Shown here one piece after another: positions 1-5,811 of a DNA stretch of 6,684 bases (positions are counted from its first letter, which is position 1; every line of letters starts with the position of its first letter). Position numbers and translations under genes: made by a program. This stretch comes from Hyphomicrobiales bacterium (GTDB lineage: Bacteria > Pseudomonadota > Alphaproteobacteria > Rhodobacterales > Rhodobacteraceae): contig PWLT01000389.1 in the NCBI GenBank assembly GCA_003558415.1, positions 1-6,684 on the forward strand, read 5' to 3'. Under the pieces are notes generated by a model, which was not told the DNA's origin, ran no database searches, and was given only the letters and a program-made list of their open reading frames with translations.

Positions 1-745
1 GCCATATCCCCAGAAAGCTCTGCCCGATGCCGATCTGGTTGTGCAGATTGAGCAGTGGCACCAGCGCAAGCTGTAGCGGCACCACGAGAAGCCCCACCAC
101 CGCCGCGATGAGCAGCCCGCGGCCCGGAAAATCCATCCATGCCAGCGCATAGGCCGCGAAGGCGGCGATAAGGATGGGAATGACTGTGGCCGGGATCGTC
201 ACCGTAAGCGTGTTGAGGAAGGCACGATCCATCCCGTCGGCGGTCATCACCGTCGAATAATTCGCCGTGGTGAACTGCGGCGGCGTGAGCGCCTCGAAAT
301 AGAGCGTGACGGGCCGTTCCTGCGGTGCATCGGCGACCAGTCGGAATCGCCCGTCGTCAAACACGGTAACCGTGCCGCCTGTGCGCAGTTCGGCCTCCGC
401 GCCCGGTTCGAACTCGGTGGGCGCGGCCCCGCGCGTGCCGAAGGCCGTGACCTGGCCCGTGCCATCGGGGAACCAGCGCGCCTGCGCAGGGTCCTCGAAG
501 ACATTGCCTTCGATGACATAGCCTGCGGCGGTCGACTCGGCCCCATCGGCAGCCACTCGGATGCGGAAGGTCAGCTCGACCGGGAAGGGCGCCTTCCACC
601 AGCCGGTCTCCGAGATCTGGTCGCGGTCGCGGAAGGACGAGACGAACAGCCCGATCGTGGGAATGAGCCACAACACCACCATCGCGAAGACCGCAATGTT
701 GACCGCCCAGGAGAGAGCCGATTTCCGCCCTGCGATATTGTCCAT
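1..745 (-). CDS. aglG: ABC sugar transporter permease, AglG-like (3' end cut by window edge)
   Basis: Inner-membrane permease subunit of a carbohydrate ABC importer (MalG/CUT1 type). Translating from the ATG at 745 gives 248 residues with no stop before the window edge. Residues 13-36 form a first membrane helix. Residues about 40-170 form a long polar, beta-rich stretch with many Gly, Thr, Asp and Glu. Membrane helices resume at about 177-203 and 209-232. The EAA loop that contacts the ATPase would lie beyond the edge. Ordinary MalG-type permeases lack so long a segment after helix 1; from memory, AglG of Sinorhizobium (about 380 residues) has it, which supports the name. The start follows a strong ribosome site, GGGGGAGGG (753-761), 7 nt upstream. 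Only 16 nt separate it from the aglF stop, so the two are surely co-transcribed. The gene order aglE-aglF-aglG agrees. An aglA alpha-glucosidase and aglK ATPase may follow outside the window, but that cannot be seen. Confidence 0.88.
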   Translation of the reverse strand, partial: MDNIAGRKSALSWAVNIAVFAMVVLWLIPTIGLFVSSFRDRDQISETGWWKAPFPVELTFRIRVAADGAESTAAGYVIEGNVFEDPAQARWFPDGTGQVTAFGTRGAAPTEFEPGAEAELRTGGTVTVFDDGRFRLVADAPQERPVTLYFEALTPPQFTTANYSTVMTADGMDRAFLNTLTVTIPATVIPILIAAFAAYALAWMDFPGRGLLIAAVVGLLVVPLQLALVPLLNLHNQIGIGQSFLGIW

Positions 746-752
746 CCTCGCG

Positions 753-761
753 CCCTCCCCC
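753..761 (-). promoter_or_regulatory. Ribosome binding site of aglG
   Basis: GGGGGAGGG on the minus strand, 7 nt before the aglG ATG and directly abutting the aglF stop codon (762-764). It fixes the start of the edge-truncated permease. Confidence 0.8.
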
Positions 762-1742
762 TCAGCGCAGTTCCTTGCGGGCCTGAACGATGTTCCAGAT
801 CATCACCGGCAGCACGATGATCATGATGACGAAGGCCACCGCCGTGGCGCGCCCGTCATCGCGGAACAGGTAGCTCATCATGTAGCTGGGCAGGATATGC
901 GTGCCGAAATTGCCACCCGTCATCGTGTAGACGATGTCGAAGACCTTGAGCACCAGAATCGTGATCGTGGTCCAGACCACGACGATGGTGCCCATGATCT
1001 GCGGCACCTTGATCTTGAAGAACACCTGGAACGGGTTGGCGCCGTCGATGATGGCGGCCTCGATGGTTTCCTCGGGAATGCCGCGCAGCGCCGCCGAGAG
1101 GATCACCATCGCAAACCCGGTCTGGATCCAGATCAGGATGAACATCAGGAAGAAGTTGTTCCAGAACCGTATCTGGATCACATCGACGGCGCGCTCGGCC
1201 CCCAGCAGAGCGCGCAGCGCATTGATCGCCCCGATGTCGAAATTGTTGGCATAGACGAATTTCCAGATCAGCGAGGCACCGACGAAGCTGATCGCCATGG
1301 GCATGAAGATCAGCGACTTGGCGATGTTGCCCCAGCTCAGCCGGTCGGTGAGCTGCGCGGCAAGAAGCCCGAAGAAGGTTGCCCCCGCCGGCACCACCAG
1401 CAGCCACAGGAAGTTGTTGAAGACCGCGGTGCGGAAGCCCGGTTCATTGAAAAGGTCGATATAGTTGCCGAACCAGATGAACTCGGTCCCCGCCCGGTTG
1501 TAGAGCGAGCGGATGAAGGAGCCGACCACCGGATAGGCCAGGTAAAGCCCCAACGCGAAGATCGCCGGGAACAGGAAGAGCCACGGGCGCACCATGTTGG
1601 CGCGGTTGATGTTGCGGCCCGGATTGGGGCCGCGCGGCGGAAAGATCACCTTGTCGAGCAGCCAGTTGGACACGAAGAAATAGCCCACGCATCCGCCGAC
1701 GCCGACGAGGATGGTGACAACCCCCTGCAAGACCGGTGGCAT
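762..1742 (-). CDS. aglF: ABC sugar transporter permease, AglF-like
   Basis: Inner-membrane permease subunit, MalF-type partner of AglG, 326 residues. Hydrophobic segments lie at about 5-27, 53-76, 107-131, 143-163, 195-218, 251-270 and 299-317. The conserved cytoplasmic EAA loop is at residues 228-247 (E228-A-A, D233-G-A, closing P247), the site that docks on the nucleotide-binding subunit. The first helix at 5-27, followed by a basic, proline-rich linker (31-51), is an N-terminal extension beyond the six-helix core, as in several CUT1 MalF/UgpA-type permeases. The start at 1742 is preceded by GGGAGGAGG (1749-1757) with a 6-nt spacer, which supports it. It sits between the binding-protein gene (71 nt upstream, with a stem-loop between) and aglG (16 nt downstream). 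Sugar specificity cannot be read from the permease; the alpha-glucoside label follows family resemblance of the whole set. Confidence 0.92.
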   Translation of the reverse strand: MPPVLQGVVTILVGVGGCVGYFFVSNWLLDKVIFPPRGPNPGRNINRANMVRPWLFLFPAIFALGLYLAYPVVGSFIRSLYNRAGTEFIWFGNYIDLFNEPGFRTAVFNNFLWLLVVPAGATFFGLLAAQLTDRLSWGNIAKSLIFMPMAISFVGASLIWKFVYANNFDIGAINALRALLGAERAVDVIQIRFWNNFFLMFILIWIQTGFAMVILSAALRGIPEETIEAAIIDGANPFQVFFKIKVPQIMGTIVVVWTTITILVLKVFDIVYTMTGGNFGTHILPSYMMSYLFRDDGRATAVAFVIMIIVLPVMIWNIVQARKELR

Positions 1743-1748
1743 CGCGGT

Positions 1749-1757
1749 CCTCCTCCC
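1749..1757 (-). promoter_or_regulatory. Ribosome binding site of aglF
   Basis: GGGAGGAGG, 6 nt before the aglF ATG. It is strong and unpaired, lying downstream of the intercistronic hairpin in the transcript. Confidence 0.8.
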
Positions 1758-1768
1758 TGCTGACGTTC

Positions 1769-1798
1769 AGCCCCCGCGCGCTCTCCTGCGCGGGGGCT
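1769..1798 (-). other. Intercistronic stem-loop between aglE and aglF
   Basis: Perfect 11-bp inverted repeat (1769-1779 with 1788-1798), almost wholly G+C, with an 8-nt loop. It starts about 15 nt after the aglE stop and ends about 26 nt before the aglF start. In the minus-strand transcript no U-run follows it, so it is a poor intrinsic terminator. It resembles the stem-loops known after binding-protein genes in ABC operons such as malE-malF. Those protect the 3' end of the upstream message, or let only part of transcription proceed, so that binding protein exceeds permease. The structure is seen directly; the role is inferred. Confidence 0.75.
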
Positions 1799-1813
1799 CG
1801 GGGCAATGCCGGT

Positions 1814-3169
1814 TCAGCGCATGGAGTCCCAGCGGTCCTGGATCATGCGTGCCACCTCGGCGGCATCCGCGCCGGTGGTGTAGTCGACCATGCCGGTCCA
1901 GAACGCACCCGCGCCGATCTCGCCGGGCATCAGGTCCGAGGCGTCGAAGCGGAAGGTCGTGGCCTCGAGCAGGATCTGGTTCATGCTGCGCAGCGAGTCA
2001 TCGGCGAAGGTGTCGAGATTGACACCCTGATGCGGCGTCAGGAAGCCCGACTGCCCCATCCAGACCTCATGCGCGACCGGGGTCTTGAGGAACTCGATCA
2101 GCCCGCGCGCGGCCTCCGAATCGTCGGTGATCGCGAACAGCGTGCCCGCGCCCATCACCGGCGCGCCGAGATCCTTCTCCTCATAGGCGGGGAAATAGAA
2201 GAAATCATAGTCCCAGCCGTATTCGGACCCGTCAGGGAAGAATGTCGGGATAAAGGACGCCTGCTTGTGCATGTAGCACTCGGGCGGGAAGGTGAAGAGG
2301 CCCGAGGGGCTGTCGCGGAAATCGGTCGTGGCCGCAGCCTGCGCACCACCGGCGACGAATTCGTCGTTGCGCACGAACCAGCCGTATTCCTCGATTGCCT
2401 CCACCACGCGGGGGTCGTCGAAGGGCATGTCGTTGGTGACCCAGTCGTCATAGACCTCGGGCTCGTGCAGGCGCAGCATCAAATCCTCGACCCAGTCGGT
2501 CGCGGGCCAGCCGGTCGCGGCCTCCGAACCGATGCCGATGCACCAGGGCGTGCCGCCGTCATCGACGATCTGCTGGGTGAGCGCCTTGAGCTGCTCCATC
2601 GTATCGGGGATCTCATAGCCCATCTCGTCGAACTGCTCGGGGCTGTACCAGACCAGCGATTTCACATCGATCTTGTAGAAGAAGCCGAAGAGCTCCTCAT
2701 CGCCATCGGGGTTGGCGTAGGTGCCCAGCTCGACCCAGGAGTCGCCCGCGGCATAGTTGGCGCGCACCCAGTCGGCGGTGTCCTCGCCCAGCGGGGCGAG
2801 GAACCCGCGCTCAGCCATGTCGGCGGCGAGGCCGGGCTGGGGAAAGACCGCGATATTGGGCGCGGAATCGGCCTGCGCGCCGATGACGATGTCCTGCTCG
2901 AAACTGTCGGAGCCCGAATACTGCACATCCGCGCCGGTGGCCTCGGCGAAATAGGCCAGCACGTTCTGGACCATCTCACCATCGGCCCCGGTCCACGGCC
3001 CGCCGATGGTCAGCGTCTCGCCGCTGTAGTCATGCTCGGCGGCGAATGCCTCGAAGCTGTCCCAGTTGAACCCCTCGGCCTCGCCGGGGGTGAAGATCAG
3101 ATCCTGCGCATGCGCCGCCCCACCCAGCATGGCGAGCACGGCCGCGCTTGCGTATAGCTTGGCTTTCAT
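1814..3169 (-). CDS. aglE: Periplasmic glucoside-binding protein, AglE-like
   Basis: Solute-binding protein of the importer, extracellular solute-binding family 1, 451 residues. It captures the sugar in the periplasm and delivers it to AglF-AglG. Residues 1-21 are a Sec signal peptide: basic start MKAK, hydrophobic core, and cleavage after AHA so the mature protein begins QD. The mature chain is strongly acidic and rich in aromatic residues (WYSPEQF, FFYFPAY, FWTGMVDY) that suit sugar stacking. Stretches such as YSGSDSFEQ, NIAVFPQPG, GWPATDWVED and DLMPGEIGAGAFW match my memory of AglE homologues closely. It has only two cysteines, C210 and C298, so one disulfide is possible. I chose the ATG at 3169 over an in-frame ATG at 3238 because it directly precedes the signal peptide and has a strong ribosome site 6 nt upstream. 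It is first in the minus-strand operon, under a candidate LacI-type operator. Alpha-glucosides (maltose, sucrose, trehalose) are the expected ligands by family; the neighbouring GH1 leaves beta-glucosides possible. Confidence 0.93.
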   Translation of the reverse strand: MKAKLYASAAVLAMLGGAAHAQDLIFTPGEAEGFNWDSFEAFAAEHDYSGETLTIGGPWTGADGEMVQNVLAYFAEATGADVQYSGSDSFEQDIVIGAQADSAPNIAVFPQPGLAADMAERGFLAPLGEDTADWVRANYAAGDSWVELGTYANPDGDEELFGFFYKIDVKSLVWYSPEQFDEMGYEIPDTMEQLKALTQQIVDDGGTPWCIGIGSEAATGWPATDWVEDLMLRLHEPEVYDDWVTNDMPFDDPRVVEAIEEYGWFVRNDEFVAGGAQAAATTDFRDSPSGLFTFPPECYMHKQASFIPTFFPDGSEYGWDYDFFYFPAYEEKDLGAPVMGAGTLFAITDDSEAARGLIEFLKTPVAHEVWMGQSGFLTPHQGVNLDTFADDSLRSMNQILLEATTFRFDASDLMPGEIGAGAFWTGMVDYTTGADAAEVARMIQDRWDSMR

Positions 3170-3175
3170 GAATTT

Positions 3176-3182
3176 CCCTCCC
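3176..3182 (-). promoter_or_regulatory. Ribosome binding site that sets the aglE start
   Basis: GGGAGGG on the minus strand, 6 nt before the ATG at 3169. It decides between this start and the in-frame ATG at 3238. The latter would add 23 residues ahead of the signal peptide and lies inside the operator palindrome. Confidence 0.85.
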
Positions 3183-3233
3183 ATTTTCGCGCCCATCTGC
3201 GCGTTGGACCCCATGCGGAATGGAATCGCATTC

Positions 3234-3249
3234 TCCAAACCGCTTTGGA
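3234..3249. promoter_or_regulatory. Candidate LacI-family operator at the aglE promoter
   Basis: TCCAAACCGCTTTGGA: 6-bp inverted arms around CCGC, with the central CpG at 3241-3242. LacI-family proteins insert a hinge leucine at such a central step. The core fits CAAANCGNTTTG, shared with the second site at 3396-3409. It would cover the predicted transcription start of aglE, so a bound repressor would block it. The palindrome is seen directly; assignment to the adjacent regulator is inferred. Confidence 0.7.
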
Positions 3250-3255
3250 TGCGGG

Positions 3256-3284
3256 ACGGTCGCGCAATTGTTAGCGCCTGTCAA
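3256..3284 (-). promoter_or_regulatory. Possible sigma-70 promoter for aglEFG
   Basis: A perfect -35 hexamer TTGACA occurs on the minus strand (3279-3284). A 17-bp spacer leads to GACCGT (3256-3261), a poor -10 that keeps only the A at position 2 and T at position 6. The predicted start falls near 3249, at the edge of the operator. A weak -10 could mean dependence on an activator, or that the real -10 lies elsewhere. Confidence 0.45.
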
Positions 3285-3357
3285 TCTCGTATTGCACAAG
3301 CGTCTCAATTTGCTCACCATTTCGCAGGTGCAGCATCCGGCAGTCCGGGAATTGGCT

Positions 3358-3386
3358 TTGACCTGTGCCCGAAGCCCCTCTAATCT
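3358..3386 (+). promoter_or_regulatory. Candidate sigma-70 promoter of the regulator-bgl-glk arm
   Basis: TTGACC (3358-3363, five of six to consensus), a spacer of exactly 17 bp, then TAATCT (3381-3386), which keeps the important T1, A2 and T6 of the -10. The predicted start is near 3393, giving a leader of about 29 nt and placing the operator at 3396-3409 immediately downstream. Confidence 0.6.
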
Positions 3387-3395
3387 GAGCATGTT

Positions 3396-3409
3396 TCAAA
3401 GCGTTTTGA
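3396..3409. promoter_or_regulatory. Candidate LacI-family operator at the regulator's own promoter
   Basis: TCAAAGCGTTTTGA: 5-bp arms TCAAA/TTTGA around GCGT with a central CpG at 3402-3403; six of seven symmetric pairs match. It shares the core CAAANCGNTTTG with the site at 3234-3249. It sits between the predicted promoter and the ATG at 3422, the usual place for autorepression. Its right edge touches the ribosome site. Confidence 0.68.
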
Positions 3410-3421
3410 GGCGAGTCAGGA

Positions 3422-4459
3422 ATGAATCTCAAGGAATTGGCCGCGTCACTGGGCCTCTCGCCCACGACTGTGAGCCGGGCGCTCAACGGCTACCCGGAGG
3501 TGCGCGAGGAGACGCGGCTGCGGGTGATCGAGGCCGCGCGCCGGCACAATTACCGGCCCAACACCCGCGCCAAGAGCCTCGCAACGGGGCGGGCCATGGC
3601 GATCGGGCATGTCATTCCGCTTTCCTCGCGCCACGAGATGGTCAACCCGATCTTCGCCGATTTCATCGCCGGGGCGGGCGAGACCTATGCGCAGGCCGGA
3701 TACGACATGGTGCTCTCGGTCGTCAGCGATGCCGAGGAGGCCCGCATCTACCGTGATCTTCACGCGCGCGGAACCGTGGACGGGATCATCGTGCACGCCC
3801 CGCGCGCGGAGGATCCGCGCATCCCGCTGCTGGCCGAGATCGGCCTGCCCTTCGTCGTGCACGGGCGCGCAACGGGGGCCTCCACCCCCTATTCCTGGCT
3901 CGATATCAACAACCGTCGGTCCTTCCGCCGCGCCACGGATTTCCTGCTCGATCTCGGCCACCGACGGATCGCGCTGGTCAACGGGCTGGAATGGATGGAT
4001 TACGCCATCCGCCGGCGCAGCGGCTATGTCGAGGCGCTGAGAGCCCGCGGGATCGCGCCGGACCCGAAACTGATGCATGCGGGCGAAATGACCGAAGGTC
4101 AGGGCTACAGCGCCGCGCGCGCGATGCTCGCCCTGCCCGACCCGCCGACGGCGTTTCTGGTCTCCTCGATGATCCCCGCCATCGGGCTGCGCCGGGCGCT
4201 GTGGGAGGGCGATCTTGTGATGGGGCGCGATGTCTCGGTCATCACCCATGACGACGAACTCTCCTATCTGCGCAATGGCGAGGAGGTGCCGATCTTCACC
4301 GCGACGCGCTCCTCGGTGCGCGAAGCCGGGCGTGAGGCCGCACAGATGTTGCTCGAGATCATCGCCGCGCCCGCCTGCGCGCCGCGCAGCATCCTGTGGG
4401 AGGCCGAGCTCATGGTCGGCGAGTCGACCGGGCCGGCCCCGCGAAAGGGGCCTGCATGA
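3422..4459 (+). CDS. aglR: LacI-family transcriptional regulator, AglR-like
   Basis: Sugar-responsive DNA-binding regulator of 345 residues, the usual LacI/GalR length. Residues 2-22 are the helix-turn-helix (LKELAASLGLSPTTVSRALN), with the typical TVSRALNG recognition helix. The hinge helix is around 47-55 (NTRAKSLAT); L53 would be the leucine that wedges into the operator's central CpG. Residues about 60-335 form the periplasmic-binding-protein-like effector and dimerisation domain, with the usual D-GIIVHAPR and LGHRRIALVNG stretches. The start at 3422 fits the domain exactly and has GAGGCGAG 6 nt upstream. It is transcribed away from aglEFG and overlaps the GH1 gene by ATGA, so it is made with the enzymes it likely controls. 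Two palindromes in the divergent promoter region are its probable targets, making it most likely a repressor relieved by a glucoside or glucose. The name AglR rests on context; the family call is certain. Confidence 0.93.
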   Translation: MNLKELAASLGLSPTTVSRALNGYPEVREETRLRVIEAARRHNYRPNTRAKSLATGRAMAIGHVIPLSSRHEMVNPIFADFIAGAGETYAQAGYDMVLSVVSDAEEARIYRDLHARGTVDGIIVHAPRAEDPRIPLLAEIGLPFVVHGRATGASTPYSWLDINNRRSFRRATDFLLDLGHRRIALVNGLEWMDYAIRRRSGYVEALRARGIAPDPKLMHAGEMTEGQGYSAARAMLALPDPPTAFLVSSMIPAIGLRRALWEGDLVMGRDVSVITHDDELSYLRNGEEVPIFTATRSSVREAGREAAQMLLEIIAAPACAPRSILWEAELMVGESTGPAPRKGPA

Positions 4460-5769
4460 GGTTTTCCCGCAACGATTTCCCGCCCGGCTTCGTTTTCGGC
4501 GCCGCCACCTCCGCCTACCAGATCGAGGGCCACGGATTCGGGGGCGCTGGCCCCACGCATTGGGACAGCTTCGCCGCCACGCCGGGCAATGTGGTGCGCG
4601 CCGAGAACGGCGCGCGCGCCTGCGACCATTACCACCGCTGGGCCGAAGATCTCGATCTGGTCGCGGATGCGAATTTCGATGTCTACCGCTTCTCCACCTC
4701 CTGGGCGCGGGTGCTCCCCGAAGGGCGCGGCACGCCCAACACCGAGGGGCTCGATTTCTACGACCGGCTGGTGGACGGGATCTGCGCACGCGGGCTCAAG
4801 CCCGCGGCCACGCTCTATCATTGGGAATTGCCTTGTGCGATGGCCGATCTGGGCGGCTGGCGCAACCGCGACATCGCCGGGTGGTTCGCCGATTTCACCG
4901 AAACGCTGATGCGGCGCATCGGCGACCGCGTTTGGTCGGCCGCCCCGATCAACGAGCCATGGTGCGTGGCCTGGCTGTCACATTTCGACGGCCATCACGC
5001 GCCGGGGCTGCGCGACATCCGCGCCACCGCAAGGGCGATGCATCATGTGGGTCTGGCACATGGCCGGGCCATCGAGGCGATGCGCGCGCTGGGCGTGACC
5101 AATCTGGGCGCAGTGTGCAATTTCGAATATGCCCAGCCCGCCGACGAGAGCGCCGAGGCGGCGGAAGCGGCGCAGCTCTATGACGGCATCTATAACCGCT
5201 GGTTCCTGGGCGCGATGTTTCGCGGCGAATACCCCGAGGACGTGCTCGCCGGGCTCGGGGCGCATATGCCTGACGGCTGGCAGGAGGACATGGCAACCAT
5301 ATGCGCCCCGGTCGATTGGCTGGGGTTGAACTACTACACCCGCAGGCTGATCGCCCCGGCCGATGGTCCATGGCCGGGGCTGCGCACGCTGGAGGGGCCG
5401 CTGCCCAAAACACAGATGGGCTGGGAGGTCTATCCGCAAGGGTTGTGCCATTTCCTGCGCTTTGCGCATGAGGGCTACACGCGCGGCCTGCCGCTTCATG
5501 TCACCGAGAACGGCATGGCCAATCCCGACAGCCCGGGCATCCCCGACGCGGCGCGCATTGCCTTCATCGAGGATCACCTGGCCGAGCTGCGCCGTGCCAT
5601 CGAGGAGGGCGTGCCGGTCGCCGGCTATTACCTCTGGTCGCTGCTGGACAATTATGAATGGGCCTTTGGCTATGAGAAACGCTTCGGGCTGGTGCATGTG
5701 GATTTCGACAGCTTGAAGCGCAGCCCCAAGGCGTCCTATGAGGCATTGCGCGGCGCGCTCACGCGCTGA
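4456..5769 (+). CDS. bgl: GH1 beta-glucosidase (cytoplasmic)
   Basis: Glycoside hydrolase family 1 enzyme, 437 residues, normal for the family. It is a retaining hydrolase releasing glucose from beta-glucosides. The N-terminal signature FVFGAATSAYQIEG lies at 12-25. E167 in INEPWC is the acid/base; E351 in VTENG is the nucleophile. Glucose-binding residues Q22, H122, W123, N166, W394, E401 and W402 are all present. E401 in WSLLDNYEW favours free glucosides over 6-phospho-glucosides, which fits ABC rather than PTS uptake. There is no signal peptide, so it acts in the cytoplasm on imported sugar. The ATG at 4456 overlaps the regulator's stop (ATGA), which points to translational coupling, and begins the normal GH1 start MRFSRNDFPPGF; an in-frame ATG at 4396 would add 20 residues lying inside the regulator. 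Glk follows after 42 nt. Possible side activity on beta-galactosides or beta-fucosides cannot be excluded. Confidence 0.96.
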   Translation: MRFSRNDFPPGFVFGAATSAYQIEGHGFGGAGPTHWDSFAATPGNVVRAENGARACDHYHRWAEDLDLVADANFDVYRFSTSWARVLPEGRGTPNTEGLDFYDRLVDGICARGLKPAATLYHWELPCAMADLGGWRNRDIAGWFADFTETLMRRIGDRVWSAAPINEPWCVAWLSHFDGHHAPGLRDIRATARAMHHVGLAHGRAIEAMRALGVTNLGAVCNFEYAQPADESAEAAEAAQLYDGIYNRWFLGAMFRGEYPEDVLAGLGAHMPDGWQEDMATICAPVDWLGLNYYTRRLIAPADGPWPGLRTLEGPLPKTQMGWEVYPQGLCHFLRFAHEGYTRGLPLHVTENGMANPDSPGIPDAARIAFIEDHLAELRRAIEEGVPVAGYYLWSLLDNYEWAFGYEKRFGLVHVDFDSLKRSPKASYEALRGALTR

Positions 5770-5796
5770 ACGCCGCATTCGCCTTGCCCCCGCCCC

Positions 5797-5803
5797 GGGA
5801 GAT
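5797..5803 (+). promoter_or_regulatory. Ribosome binding site of glk
   Basis: GGGAGAT, 8 nt before the ATG at 5812, inside the 42-nt gap after the beta-glucosidase. No promoter or terminator is evident in the gap, so glk is most likely the third gene of the same operon. Confidence 0.6.
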
Positions 5804-5811
5804 CAACCCGC

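Noticed and set aside
561..1763. 400-codon open frame on the plus strand, antisense to aglF
   Set aside because: It lies wholly over a clear permease gene. Its product is low-complexity and rich in D, H, E, R and Q, as expected from reading membrane-protein codons of a GC-rich gene backwards. No family motif or ribosome site supports it.
1769..1798. Rho-independent terminator after aglE
   Set aside because: The stem is strong but no U-run follows on the transcript strand, and aglF begins only about 26 nt later, so full termination is unlikely.
1736..3157. 473-codon open frame on the plus strand, antisense to aglE
   Set aside because: It mirrors the binding-protein gene almost end to end. 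Such long antisense frames are a by-product of third-position G/C bias. The aglE strand has a signal peptide, ribosome site and family motifs; this one has none.
3170..3238. Longer aglE start at the in-frame ATG at 3238
   Set aside because: It would put 23 polar residues ahead of a proper signal peptide, its ATG falls within the operator palindrome, and the strong GGGAGGG serves the ATG at 3169.
3267..3283. Third operator-like palindrome (TTG...CAA around GCGCC) between the two promoters
   Set aside because: Arm symmetry is poor beyond the outer TTG/CAA, it lacks the CAAANCGNTTTG core, and most of its right arm is explained by the -35 TTGACA on the minus strand.
4396..4455. Longer GH1 start at the in-frame ATG at 4396
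   Set aside because: It adds 20 residues overlapping the regulator's coding end with no homology to GH1 N-termini; the ATGA start at 4456 gives the normal family N-terminus.
3446..4789. 447-codon open frame on the minus strand across the regulator and GH1 gene
   Set aside because: It spans the junction of two well-supported plus-strand genes, is highly arginine-rich, and has no recognisable domain.
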